A stretch of DNA of 64,000 nucleotides, taken from Begonia masoniana (Eukaryota; Streptophyta; Magnoliopsida; Cucurbitales; Begoniaceae). Where the stretch lies: the NCBI GenBank assembly GCA_022432975.1, contig CM039512.1, forward strand, positions 4,089,998-4,153,997, read 5' to 3'. Shown here in pieces: positions 54,197 to 64,000 of the stretch. Numbering within the stretch: position 1 is the first letter of the stretch; every line of letters starts with the position of its first letter. A program made the position numbers and the translations under genes. The notes under the pieces were generated by a model, which was not told the origin of the DNA, made no database searches, and saw only the letters and a program-made list of their open reading frames with translations.

Positions 54197-55777
54197 TTAA
54201 GAGTTCCAATTCATGCTAGGAAGCTGAAAGTGTTGCCCTAATCCATCTCCAAGAGAACCCAGAAGAGAATTTTGATGAAATGAAGCGTTACTTTGTGGGA
54301 CCTGATTTAGAAGAGAAACAAAGGAGGTATTCTCTTCAGTTCCGCCATTATCACTGCAACTATTAAGATCGCCATCAAAACGCTTTCCAGAAGAAGCTAT
54401 TACAGATTCAGGTTCTTTGGTCCAGAGCTGGGGGGAGAATCCTCTTTTGATGCTTTTGGAGGTTGAAGATGACATTTGAGGTATACTACTGTTAGTCATG
54501 GTTTCTCCTGATAATATCCCATCAAAAAAGTCTTCTTCTTGCTCCATTAAAGTACTGAAATTGCTCGGTCTGGAATTGGGTGGTCTTGGATTTTGCTGAA
54601 CCATGTAATTGGGTAACATGGTGTCAATACAATCCTCGTTTTCTCTCTCTATCATTGATCTTTGCGAGTTGTTCTTCTTATAAATCCGACACAAAACCCA
54701 GTCATCAAGCTGAAAAAATAAAACAAAAATCAAGGCATAAAGTCAGTTCATGCTTCAGAAATTCTTAGGACTGATAAGCTTCGTTTGCTTTGTAAATACC
54801 CTTAAGGAGCTTTTTCTACTGGGAGCTGGATCGAATCCAGGAGCATTTTGTTTGGAATTACCGTCGACGAGCCTGTATTCATGCATAATCCAATTGGTCT
54901 TTACACCTTTAGGAGGCTTTCCGCCGTAGAAAACGAGAGCTTTTTTCACACCAACTTTCTGAGTTCCATTACAAGTAAGAATTGGCTTATCAGTTCCTGT
55001 CGCCTTCCAGTACCCTGAAGTCGCAGCTCTGTTCGGCCTCGCTCCGTTCGGGTATTTCCGATCTCTCGGACTAAAAAAATACCACTCTTGCTCTCCATAC
55101 ATCGCCTTGCCTGCAATTTTCAAAACCATTATTTTGATTATGATATTCTCATAATAGGTACCACCAATTAATCTGTCTGTTTTCCATAAATTGTAAGGAA
55201 AAATGATTCTAACTTACTTGGAAGCTCCCAAGGATCAAACTTGTAGAGGTCGATGTCGGCGATGATGGTGACCGGAAGTGGAGCGGAGGCGACTTACTTT
55301 TTTCTTGAGGTAGTGAACGACAAGCTCTTCGTCGGTGGGGTGGAATCTGAAGCCCGGCGGAAGCTGTGGGTGTCGCATGTTGGACGATGAATCTGTGCTC
55401 TCCATTAATCTTTCTGAACTTCTCCAATTTGAGTGTGGCATAAGAAAATCTATACAAAGATGAAAAATTCAGGAAAGTAGTTTAGCCTGCAATTTTCAAA
55501 ACCATTATTTTGATTATGATATTCTCATAATAGGTGCCACCAATTAATCTGTCTGTTTTCCATATATTGTAAGGAAAAATGATTCTAACTTACTTGGAAG
55601 CTCCCAAGGATCAAACTTGTAGAGGTCGATGTCGGCGATGATGGTGACCGGAAGTGGAGCGGAGGCGACTTTTTTCTTGAGGTAGTGAACGACAAGCTCT
55701 TCGTCGGTGGGGTGGAATCTGAAGCCCGGCGGAAGCTGTGGGTGCCGCATGTTGGACGATGAATCTGTGCTCTCCAT
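54197..55777 (-). CDS. NAC-domain transcription factor, 3 exons
   Basis: A plant-specific NAC factor that binds CACG-type promoter sites. Exons, minus strand: 55594-55777, 54800-55110, 54197-54709; total 1008 bases, 335 residues. The NAC domain has all five subdomains: [19 protein letters not shown] (A), the [18 protein letters not shown] region (B, C), [13 protein letters not shown] with KKALVFYGG (C, D), NWIMHEYRL (D) and [12 protein letters not shown] (E). The variable C-terminus, the activation region, ends in a Gln/Asn/Ser-rich stretch. It resembles the NAM/NARS1-NAC2 type more than stress ATAF types, but this is a motif-level guess. The first exon and part of intron 1 are tandemly duplicated; the copy nearer exon 2 is broken and lies inside intron 1. 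Confidence 0.92.
55109..55484 (-). repeat. Duplicated, broken NAC exon 1 with flanking intron
   Basis: About 376 bp repeating 55485-55856 at roughly 98% identity by eye. The exon copy (start at 55441) has the same ATG and LPPGFRF start but carries a 4-base insertion near 55291-55297 that shifts the frame at LKKKV. It lies within intron 1 of the NAC gene, between the intact exon 1 and exon 2, and keeps the exon-1 donor as well. Confidence 0.9.
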
Positions 55778-55856
55778 TAATCTTTCTTAACTTCTCCAAT
55801 TTTAGTGTGGCATAAGAAAATCTATACAAAGATGAAAAATTCAGGAAAGTAAGTTA

Positions 55857-57060
55857 GAGAGAGAGAGAGAGATACGCAGGGTATGGTCCTGAACAATAAG
55901 AAGAGAAAGGGGTGGGTATTGAGGGGGAGGGGAGGCTGAGTTGGCAGTTAGGTACTGATGATCTAAGGGAATACACCAATAGTCAGAAGACACGTGCAAA
56001 CGTGGGTTGTGGGGACTGCATGACGAGGCAAGAGATCAGCCAGGTTTGATAAAGAAGACCGGAGAATGGGAACTGCTTTGCGAGGTTTCTTTGATGTCAT
56101 GCATTTCCTATGGCGTTGTCTGGATTGTGTTTCGAACAAAAAACCAATTTTTAAGAAATACAAATTAGCGTGTTCATCCCCAAAAAAAAAACAATTATTT
56201 GTTTGTTTATTTAATCAAATAAATAAGAAACTGAAGAGGGTTGCAGAGATCCCGAGCGTAGGTCATCAAGATTTAACCACTGAAAATACGCAAGTTCTTG
56301 ACGATATAAATGGCGATGAATAAATGGTAATCAACATGGTAAAAATGGAAAAGTCGAGGATGAAGATGACTCCATCGAACAGAAACTGTTTGGAGTTTTC
56401 TGTTTTACAGACAATCCCCACCATCGTAAACCTAGTAAGAGTTGGTAAATTGATCATTAGAACATCTGTAACATGTGGGTTTTCTGGTTTTGGCTTCCAG
56501 ACTTCTTCCTTTTGGATGACGATGAATAAAGTTCTTTAATTCTTCACTCTCTCTCTCTCTCTCTCTGAAGAATTATGGGTTTGTTTGAGGGCGACATTCG
56601 AAGCAGTTTGATGTTATTTTCCAAAGGGGATAGACGTAATAAAAGTTGTCATTATTCTTAAAACCACATGCACGAAACGTATTCTACTATTTTGATGCCA
56701 AACTGTAGGCATAGTTTGACTTTAATGTTCTAATATAGGGTTTTATTAAATGTTACCCCCATCCATGTTTATATTTTCCTTTTAGATGTTAGGATTTTAG
56801 TCATGCAAAACGATGATTAGTAGGCTAGTAGCTGTTAGGTTACTAACTAGAATATATAAATATCTCATAACAGTCGAACTCATTAAGTTGAAAAGGTGGT
56901 GGAAACTATAGGGTAAAAATATACAGCAAATTTGAAGAAAATAAATAAAGCGGCCTCAATGTCTCTACCGTCACGGGGCAGCTATGTATTTTGAGTCGTC
57001 GCCGCCCTAATCGGGTTGTGATGTATTTTGAAAAGAATGATTCATTTCAGAGAAAATTCG
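55857..57060. other. NAC gene promoter and spacer
   Basis: A GA microsatellite (55856-55873) sits in the NAC leader. Beyond it the promoter region and AT-rich spacer show a CT microsatellite near 56545-56567. Short frames around 56066-56540 do not resemble proteins. Confidence 0.45.
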
Positions 57061-57531
57061 TGTAGTTACTCATCATTGTGAAGGCTTGTTGGAGCTCTAT
57101 TCTAAGTGACGAGACTACAATCTCACACTAAAAAAATTGTAGTTTTGAGGTGCTCTATATATGTAGCGTAATGCCTTCTACTAGTACAACATGTTTTGAA
57201 ATTAAACTCAATGGCAAATTCGTGGAAGCATCAACCCAAAATAGATAACATTGTACTACTCGGTTGGGGATTGAGATGTTGCAATTAATGGTATCAGAGT
57301 CAAACCAAAATGTTGCTAACGAAGACATCAGGCCTCTAGTGGGGTGATTGTGATGATTCATCTTTGTGATAGCTTGTCGAGGCTCAAAGCCAAATGATGC
57401 GATCACAATTCCACATTGAAAAATGGTGGTCTTGGAGAGCTCTTTATATTCAACAATCTATCTCCCAACTATGCAAATTTCGACCAAAAACAGATAATAT
57501 TATACTACTGGATGGAGCTTAGGGTGTTACA
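57061..57531 (+). mobile_element. Probable degenerate TRIM retrotransposon
   Basis: Two similar segments (57061-57283 and 57349-57531), each with a TG start and a CA end, flank only about 65 bases. The first ends GTTGCA, then after 5 bases comes TGGTATCAGAGT (57289-57300), the tRNA-iMet primer site. A purine-rich GTGGGGTGAT run precedes the second. Matching blocks include TTGTGA.(A/T)GCTTGT, AGATAA.ATT.TACTACT and (A/T)G(A/G)TGTT(G/A)CA at the ends. The layout is that of a terminal-repeat retrotransposon in miniature. The repeats are well diverged and I found no target duplication. Confidence 0.6.
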
Positions 57532-59867
57532 GAAAGAATTGAAATCATTTATAAACTTAACCGCATGATATGAGCATAACCTGCATTAATTATGAACAAT
57601 AAGGCTAAATGAAATTGTAATAATTAAAAACTCATAAATGCATGAAGTAAATATCTAAATAAATGAAAATAAGACGTCAATAAATTAAAATAATTGAAAA
57701 TAAAACTAAAAATCTTCATGTCCTCAGTCCTCTACGCTCCCTAATCCTCTCTTACAACCATTTGAAAAATAATTGTGATTGGGGGCGAGCTTACTAATTG
57801 CGATTTCAAGTGTTTACTGAAAATCATTTTCGTTGAAATCAACACCATGAATCATAGCAGTTTTTGCTTAGTCGTAGCTGAACAACAATCACTCACCACA
57901 GTGGTTGGTCTAGCAACACTATAAATATATCATATAAATTTGATATGTCACGAGACATGACATGTTTTTATTTCTCTGTAACATATTTTTAAAATAGGGG
58001 TTTAAAAACAATGATGCAATCGAGAATAATAGATAAAATTCCTACCTCGTTACTTTCTTCATTACTGCTATCCTCCGTATTCTCGGGATCGCTTCTAAAA
58101 TCATAGCTAATTCCAATACCCATAATCATAGTATCGTTAATAATCTCTTAAAAATTTTAAAATAATGCATCGATACCATATCATGGATGAAACCATATTT
58201 GGAACGTGTTGGAGCAAATTCCTGAAAGAGTATGAAACTACATTGGCGAGACGAAACATGTCTACACTTTGCAGATCTTGATCTTTATCGCGACGCAATG
58301 CTAGCTTGATTTCTCTGAATCGGGTTCTCAAAAAATATGATCATTCGATCGATTTTGACTTCTAATAAGTTTCTTTCCTAGTCTAGCACCTTTATAAGTC
58401 TCCTGTTAAACTTATACTCTAACTTCATCAAACAATTACGAGTTTGAAACTCGAAATTAGATTTGAACCAAAATGACAGAAACTTCAAAATTAAACGAAT
58501 GAGGACTAAACTTCCATACATTCGAAGACCATCGATTTATGTCAACAACATAAGTCTCGACAACACGTTAGAATGTTATATCGGCAATGTGCCCTTCGTT
58601 TCTTTTGCCCTCTCCTTTCCATTTTGTAAGATATAGCCAAAAGGCTATAAAAATATATTCCTATAAATCTAATGTATAATAAGTTTTGAACATTATCCAA
58701 CTAATTATCCAAAGTATTTATTTCGCGAGTAACTTTGGTTTTACCCTTCATTTTTTTTACTATTTTAACTACCTCGGCAATTTTGTCTTTTTTACCGCTT
58801 TATATTAAATTTACCATTTCAGAGTTTGGTTTGTTAAGAAAGGTTAAATCAATTTATTGAGTTAATTACTTTTATTTATTTAATTGAAACTAAATGAAAA
58901 CCTTTTTGGTAGCCTTTTTTTGGGAGGTTCAAAAGCAAGGACGCAGAACTCATTTCTATATTCTTCGTTACAGGAATTTATGGGAGTCTGACAATAAGAT
59001 ATTTTATTAAGATTTATTATTATTTTCAATAGATTAACGAATTAATTGAAATTACTAAGGAAATACTTCGTAAAGAGCATGGAGTTTCCTTTCCATTTGA
59101 ACGGTTGATTATTGATTTAGAATTTTGGTCCGGTTTGGTTCAATAGTTTTTTTAATTAAATTTGTAATTTGTATTACGGATATTTTTTATCTTGTTCAAA
59201 ATTTATATTCTCTGTTTCAAATAAACGAGTGATAGAGTTGATCGAATATAAGAAAAAAAATAAATAATCAGATCTGGAGAAGAGTCCGAGAGAAAATAGT
59301 GAGAGATTTATCTGGAAACGTTATTTTTCTAGTACTTTTAATTGATGCTACGTGCGCGATGCTATAACATTATAAAAATACTTGTTTCTTGGATTCCTTA
59401 ATAAAATTCGCTGCTTGAGTTTTGTGTTGTAGACACAGAGAAAGTTGGTTCGAACCACGTAAATTTTGATATACTCTTATAATCTGGGTTTGATTGAACC
59501 ACATTTCTTGGTGCTGCAGCCAAGACTAGCTTATCGATGCAGCAAATTACATCGAATTTACTTGGAAATTATAGTTAATCCGTCGTCGTATCCACGTTCA
59601 AACAGGAAATTTCTGACAATGATCATGCATAACGATGAAATAATAATATTTTAACCAGTAAAGACTTGTTTGAAAGATGACTACAAATAATTTTCTTGAG
59701 TTATGAAAAATACTGGTCCAATTTATTTCCAGCTTCTTCTACGTGCAGCCTTTACAATTTGTTTCAGAAACTTTATGAAAAATTTGGGCAAGAATTTTAA
59801 AAAATGATGAAACAGACAATAAGATTGACCATAAAATGAAATAAAAATGATTGGTTTGCTCAAAATA
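57532..59867. other. AT-rich intergenic region
   Basis: No gene supported on either strand. Apart from short repeats and poly-A/T runs nothing stands out. The end holds the 3' side of the TIR gene. Confidence 0.45.
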
Positions 59868-60782
59868 TCAAAGCTTTTGGTGTTCTACTTCCTCTTCTGC
59901 CTCCATCAACTTCTTCTTCACTGCATCTGTAGCATTTCTTATAAACTCTGGCCAATCCCTAAAAATCCAAATTCAATAGATTAAAAATGATGTAGTTAAT
60001 CACGCACGTTTATAGTAAAACTCAAACTTTACTAGGTAATACAATAGTATCTGTTTTGAATTTAGACCATCGAGATTTTATTATTGAGATTCATTCTAAA
60101 AAAATATATTATATTAGTTAAAGATGACATTATCTAGTCGTCACGTTTATTATAATTTTGTGAGAGAATTACACATTCAATAATTGTTTAGAGAAGAACT
60201 AGATGCTTACCCTTTCGACGAATCAAAAGTTAGTCCCACCGTATATCTAGCTTCCTCGAGAGAGTTTCTGACTCTTTCAACTTCGTTAGAAGGCCAAGAA
60301 TTGTCGTCTCGAATGTAAAGTTGGGAAGGTTTAACGTCCCAAAAAATGGGGATCAATTTCTTCTTAGACTCCATGATGAGAGCAAGTTCACGGAGACAAA
60401 CATAGGATTCACAATACCTAGGCGAAAACAAAGCTATTCCTATCTTACAATCTCGAATCGCCCCATCTATCTCGTCATACAACCTATCCCCGGGTTTCAT
60501 ACTCTTGCAATCCAAAAACGGTTGATACCCATTCCTCAAAAGATCGTCGTAAATCAACCCGGCAACGCTTCTTTTTGTGTCAACTCCCCGGTGATTAATG
60601 AACACGTTGCATGGTCCTCTGGCTTTTGTTGTTTTGTGTCGAAAATGTCGAAGGTTTTCATAAGATAAGCTATTGGCCATCAATTTTGCCACCGATGCTA
60701 GCCCGCGCCGCATTGCTTCGATTATTAGTAGCCTGTTCTGTTTCTCTCGTTCTCTCTCGAACTCTCTCTTTGTTCTCTCCAT
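59868..60782 (-). CDS. TIR-only protein (plant TIR NADase type), 2 exons
   Basis: A stand-alone TIR-domain protein; related plant TIR-only proteins cleave NAD+ and give cyclic ADP-ribose isomers in immune signalling. Exons, minus strand: 60211-60782 and 59868-59958, joined by GT-AG in frame, 220 residues. The TIR domain (residues about 57-190) starts CNVFINHRGVDTKRSVAGL, has a BB-loop region around FLDCKSMKPGDRLYDEID, the SPRYCESYVCLRELALIMES helix with the likely catalytic Glu of the CLRE motif, and IPIFWDVKPSQL. There is no NB-ARC or LRR downstream, and the C-terminus is closed by DWPEFIRNATDAVKKKL and a stop. A TATA run at about 60795-60804 is only some 15 bases from the first ATG, so a downstream Met at 60713 (MRRGLASV) or 60680 may be the true start. 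Confidence 0.85.
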
Positions 60783-61378
60783 TTTTATGTACTAGTATAT
60801 ATATAGATTTCTTTGAGATTTTGACTGCTAGTTTGAAAATAAAAAAGGGTTTTGAATTTTGAAAAAAATGGAGGAAAATGCTTACCATTTAATTTGACAG
60901 GACTAGAACTTGGAAGGTTTGAATGAAATTCTCTTGACGATCTCTCCATTTCCCCACTTGTCTAGTCCCCCTTCAGACACGGTAATATTACTGTGTTGGT
61001 TAGAAGGGTCAAACTCCTGTGTTGGTTAGAAGGGTCAAACTCCCCTGATGTTAAATGTCGGTTCTTCAAATTAACATTTACGTTAATTTATTTATTATGG
61101 GGGGAAATTGCATCTTGTCGGCCCGACAAAGACATGCTACGATTAAAACAAATAATGCTGAGGTGGATGCATTGAAAATTACAGAACCTGAAGTTCCCGT
61201 ATGACGTGTCAAAAATCTTGTAGTTTTTTAGTTTATTCAATTGAAGACGACCGTTAAAGTCAAAACAGTCGTGTATTCCTCGAAATCAGTTTTGATTTAA
61301 CGAGCAATTTCAAAGAAATTGACATTGGAAAAAAGTATTTTTTTGGACTGTTTACTTTTTTTAAAATATCTGTTAACG
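60783..61378. other. TIR gene promoter side
   Basis: A TATA-rich run (TATATATATAG at about 60795-60807) opens the promoter of the minus-strand TIR gene. A 27-bp near-direct repeat (CTGTGTTGGTTAGAAGGGTC type) is doubled at 60991-61040. No gene seen. Confidence 0.45.
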
Positions 61379-61462
61379 TACCAAATAATAATTGATGTAA
61401 TTAATATAATAAATTAATTATTTATAATTTGTCACATTAATTGCATCAATTAATATTTGATA
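61379..61462. repeat. Small palindromic MITE-like element, copy 2
   Basis: An 84-bp near-palindrome beginning TACCAAATAATAATTGATG and ending AATATTTGATA, sharing the core TGTAATTAATATAATAAATTA with the element at 34459-34540. Confidence 0.5.
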
Positions 61463-61689
61463 CATCAACGATTATTTTAAGATGGTAGAATAAGAAAGTA
61501 AACGTGAAAGAAAGCTACAATAAAATGAGTTTAGAAAAGTTTGGTTCATCGAGATAACTAGTTAAACAAGCAAAGTATAATAAGAAATTAGGAGAGATGA
61601 GCTAGACATGTTAAATGAGTTGAGCTCGCAAATCACACTACAAGTAATATTATATATATAATATTAAATTTGTAATAATTATTTGTAAA

Positions 61690-61990
61690 TTTATTTTACT
61701 ATGAGTGCAATGGGTAATTATCAATAAAAATCATAAATTATAGGATCCGTAATAAAATAAATTTTAAACTATTATTAGCTAACAATTTAACTATTTGCGG
61801 CCGCTCGCACTTGAAATAGGTGCAAAACACATTCGAACAGACGATTTCGGCTTCATGCAGTTTTTCGTAGCTAAAATGCAATAGCTCGTACTTGAAATGG
61901 GTGAAAAATGCACTGGGGAAGGAGCGACATTGACTTTAACCAATTGTCCGCAATTATAATATAGTCAACATCGCGTGGATGGTTGATTTG
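61690..61990 (-). repeat. Dispersed repeat of unknown class, copy 2
   Basis: Inverted relative of 31300-31545, see that entry. Includes a GCGGCCGC site and the CGCTCGCACTTGAAATAGGTG block. Confidence 0.5.
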
Positions 61991-64000
61991 TTAACATATG
62001 ATAGTTTAAGGTTTTTTTTTTTATTAACAAAAATAGTTTAAGATTTGAAAGTTATTTTTTTTATACGCATATTCAACTGTTTGAAGATGAACTTATTTGT
62101 TCGTAAGCTAGAGTAATTGAAAACTGATTGTACCATGTCTTGTGAACAATACTGAACCTGATCAACGTTGCGTCTGGCTTTGTGATCGCCGAGTATTACC
62201 TTTATTATTGTATATGTTTACGACATAATGTGTACGAGATTCATGAGTGACTCATTTTTCATCGATGTTTTTATATTCTAGAATCTAGTTATGTGTTATT
62301 TTAATATTTACCATAGTATAGTCGACATTTTCATACTTGTCCGACTGATGATTCTTAGAACTTTTTTCAGATACGTTTTATTCAAGTTTTGACACATGAA
62401 TTTTCATGAAATATGTTCTCTCATATTTTATAAAATTCTTGATATAGCATTTAGACTCATATTGAGTTTAGTCAATTCACACACTTGACTCCCCCTTTCA
62501 GGGGTTAGCTAGAGAGTTTGTTGCAGCCGGCTGAGGATTGAGTCTGTTGACTTTATTTTAATTTTCTACTTCTTATATTTGAGAGGTTCTATTTGTAAGA
62601 CATTATTTCTATTTTTAGTACTTTTCTTTTGGTTACAATTTTTTATTCCCACAAATTTACATTGAACATATATTATTATTCTATTTGTGATATTACTGTT
62701 AGATTTGCTTGTTGGCTCTTTATCTCATTTTCAATTTTCAAGTCTTCTACTGTAAATTTCAAACAAACAGTATGAGAGGGTTGACGGTTTAGCCATTTTT
62801 AGGTTCGGATCACTTTTTGTTCCATCGCGAGCTCTTTTATGGTTGTGACATGTGTTCTATAATTTTCTTGATTTTTTGAAAAATATTGGAAAAATCAAGT
62901 TTTTAATTACAGACATGAAATTGATGTAATATTATTGCAGCTTGATTTTAACACGGTATGGTACTAGAAAATAAAAACAAATCAATTTTTTCAACAAAAT
63001 TCGATTTGCAATGGTATAACGGTTATGCCAATTTAGGGATAAATTTATTTTATTAGTGGTTTTAATGGTCTGGTTCAGCTTGATTTTGGATCGAACCGAA
63101 CCGAACCGACCCAATAGAGATCGGTTCCGAAAACTTTGAAACCTAAACCAGATTTTTTTGGTGCAAGAACTGAACCGAACATAAAATTCTGGTTTGGTTC
63201 CAGTTCAGTTATGATTCCTATGCTAATACAAAAATAGTGTCAAAATACAAAACAATTAAATAAAACTTGTATAGAGATTGTAAAAATAAAATCCAATAAT
63301 TTTCAAATTATAAATAATTAAATTAATTAGATTCAATTATGAAAAATTAAATTAAATAGATTCTCAAATATACTAATTAGATATAATTTAAAAGTATTCT
63401 AATGATCTACTATTAGTCCTAATTTCGCTGCTTATTAGTAATAATAAAATTACCAATTAAACATGAGTAATTATAGCAAATGCTGTCACAGTAGAATTTA
63501 AGAACTCATGTCCATGTTATAAGTTCAAAAAGTATTTTGTTAATCTAAAAAATGTACTAAGTTTGGTGCAGGTGCTTAGATGCTTAGATTGGAGGAGATG
63601 AATTGGATTACTTGAATTTAGATTTCAACCATATAGCGATAGACTCCGGTTGAGAATGAAATTTTACCTTTTATGTTCAGTTGTGTATAGCACGGTTTTA
63701 TAGACCTATTTTTTGAGTTAAACCTTATATTCATTTAGCATGTTTTGATATCAACACGTCAGTTTTCAATATTATATGTATATTTTCATTGTCATGTTTA
63801 TTTTTATTTATTCATCTTATTTTCTTTATGATTATACTAGTCGTGTGCACCAGAATTGATAGACTCAAGTAATGATCATGTTTTGATATGCACATTCGAC
63901 TGTTCGAGAATGTGTTTATTTTGCGAATAAAGCAATGAGACAGCTGACTGTGTTGTGATCTTATTTAAGAAACTCTAAATATGATCAAAGTTGTCGTTTT
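61991..64000. other. AT-rich right end, no gene seen
   Basis: No frame over about 60 codons resembles a protein. A short GAACCGAACCGAACCGA run near 63093-63108 and neighbouring AACCGAAC repeats are typical plant intergenic low-complexity DNA. Confidence 0.4.

Noticed and set aside
59440..59460. tRNA-like GGTTCGAACC
   Set aside because: Looks like a T-loop, but no acceptor, D or anticodon arm can be formed upstream.

Overview
The window looks like nuclear DNA of a flowering plant, most likely a eudicot. It is AT-rich, its genes are broken by short GT-AG introns, the protein families are plant ones (NAC factor, plant SCAMP, TIR-only protein, katanin p80), and it carries Ty1/copia LTR retrotransposons primed by initiator tRNA-Met. 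The species cannot be fixed from the sequence alone.

Layout. 1-392: first exon of a minus-strand PIG3-like quinone oxidoreductase that runs off the left edge. 1789-6482: a complete but mutated copia element (220-bp LTRs, target duplication CTCTA). 7686-18454: a 10.8-kb minus-strand Sirevirus-like copia element (1.5-kb LTRs, duplication GTTGA) with gag, a frameshifted pol, and an extra 785-codon env-like open reading frame. 19058-23010: a nine-exon S1/P1-type nuclease gene. 24388-24561: an orphan coding-like exon. 24838-25167: a small basic protein. 27198-27623: a secreted glycine-rich/cysteine-rich protein. 27955-30689: a twelve-exon SCAMP gene. 31995-33927: a SANT plus bromodomain protein. 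34551-35090: a foldback Mutator-like element with a perfect 9-bp target duplication. 35863-42987: a twenty-exon katanin p80 gene. 44636-45478: an MGCC-starting Ser/Arg-rich protein with two frame breaks. 46232-47080: a one-helix membrane protein. 49687-49977: a small basic plant protein. 50413-52453: GID8 (LisH-CTLH) with a GC-AG intron. 54197-55777: a NAC factor whose first exon is tandemly duplicated. 57061-57531: a probable TRIM element. 59868-60782: a TIR-only protein. The last 3 kb is AT-rich repeat debris.

The genes form no operon-like unit; they are ordinary dispersed plant genes with roles in membrane trafficking (SCAMP), microtubule severing (katanin p80), ubiquitin ligase function (GID8), transcription (NAC, SANT-bromodomain), nucleic acid turnover (S1/P1 nuclease) and immunity-type signalling (TIR). 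The most unusual signals are three homologous tandem exons in katanin p80, the duplicated NAC first exon whose copy gained a perfect splice donor, and single-base frame breaks in otherwise intact genes, which may be real mutations or assembly indels. I found no convincing wholly new system.
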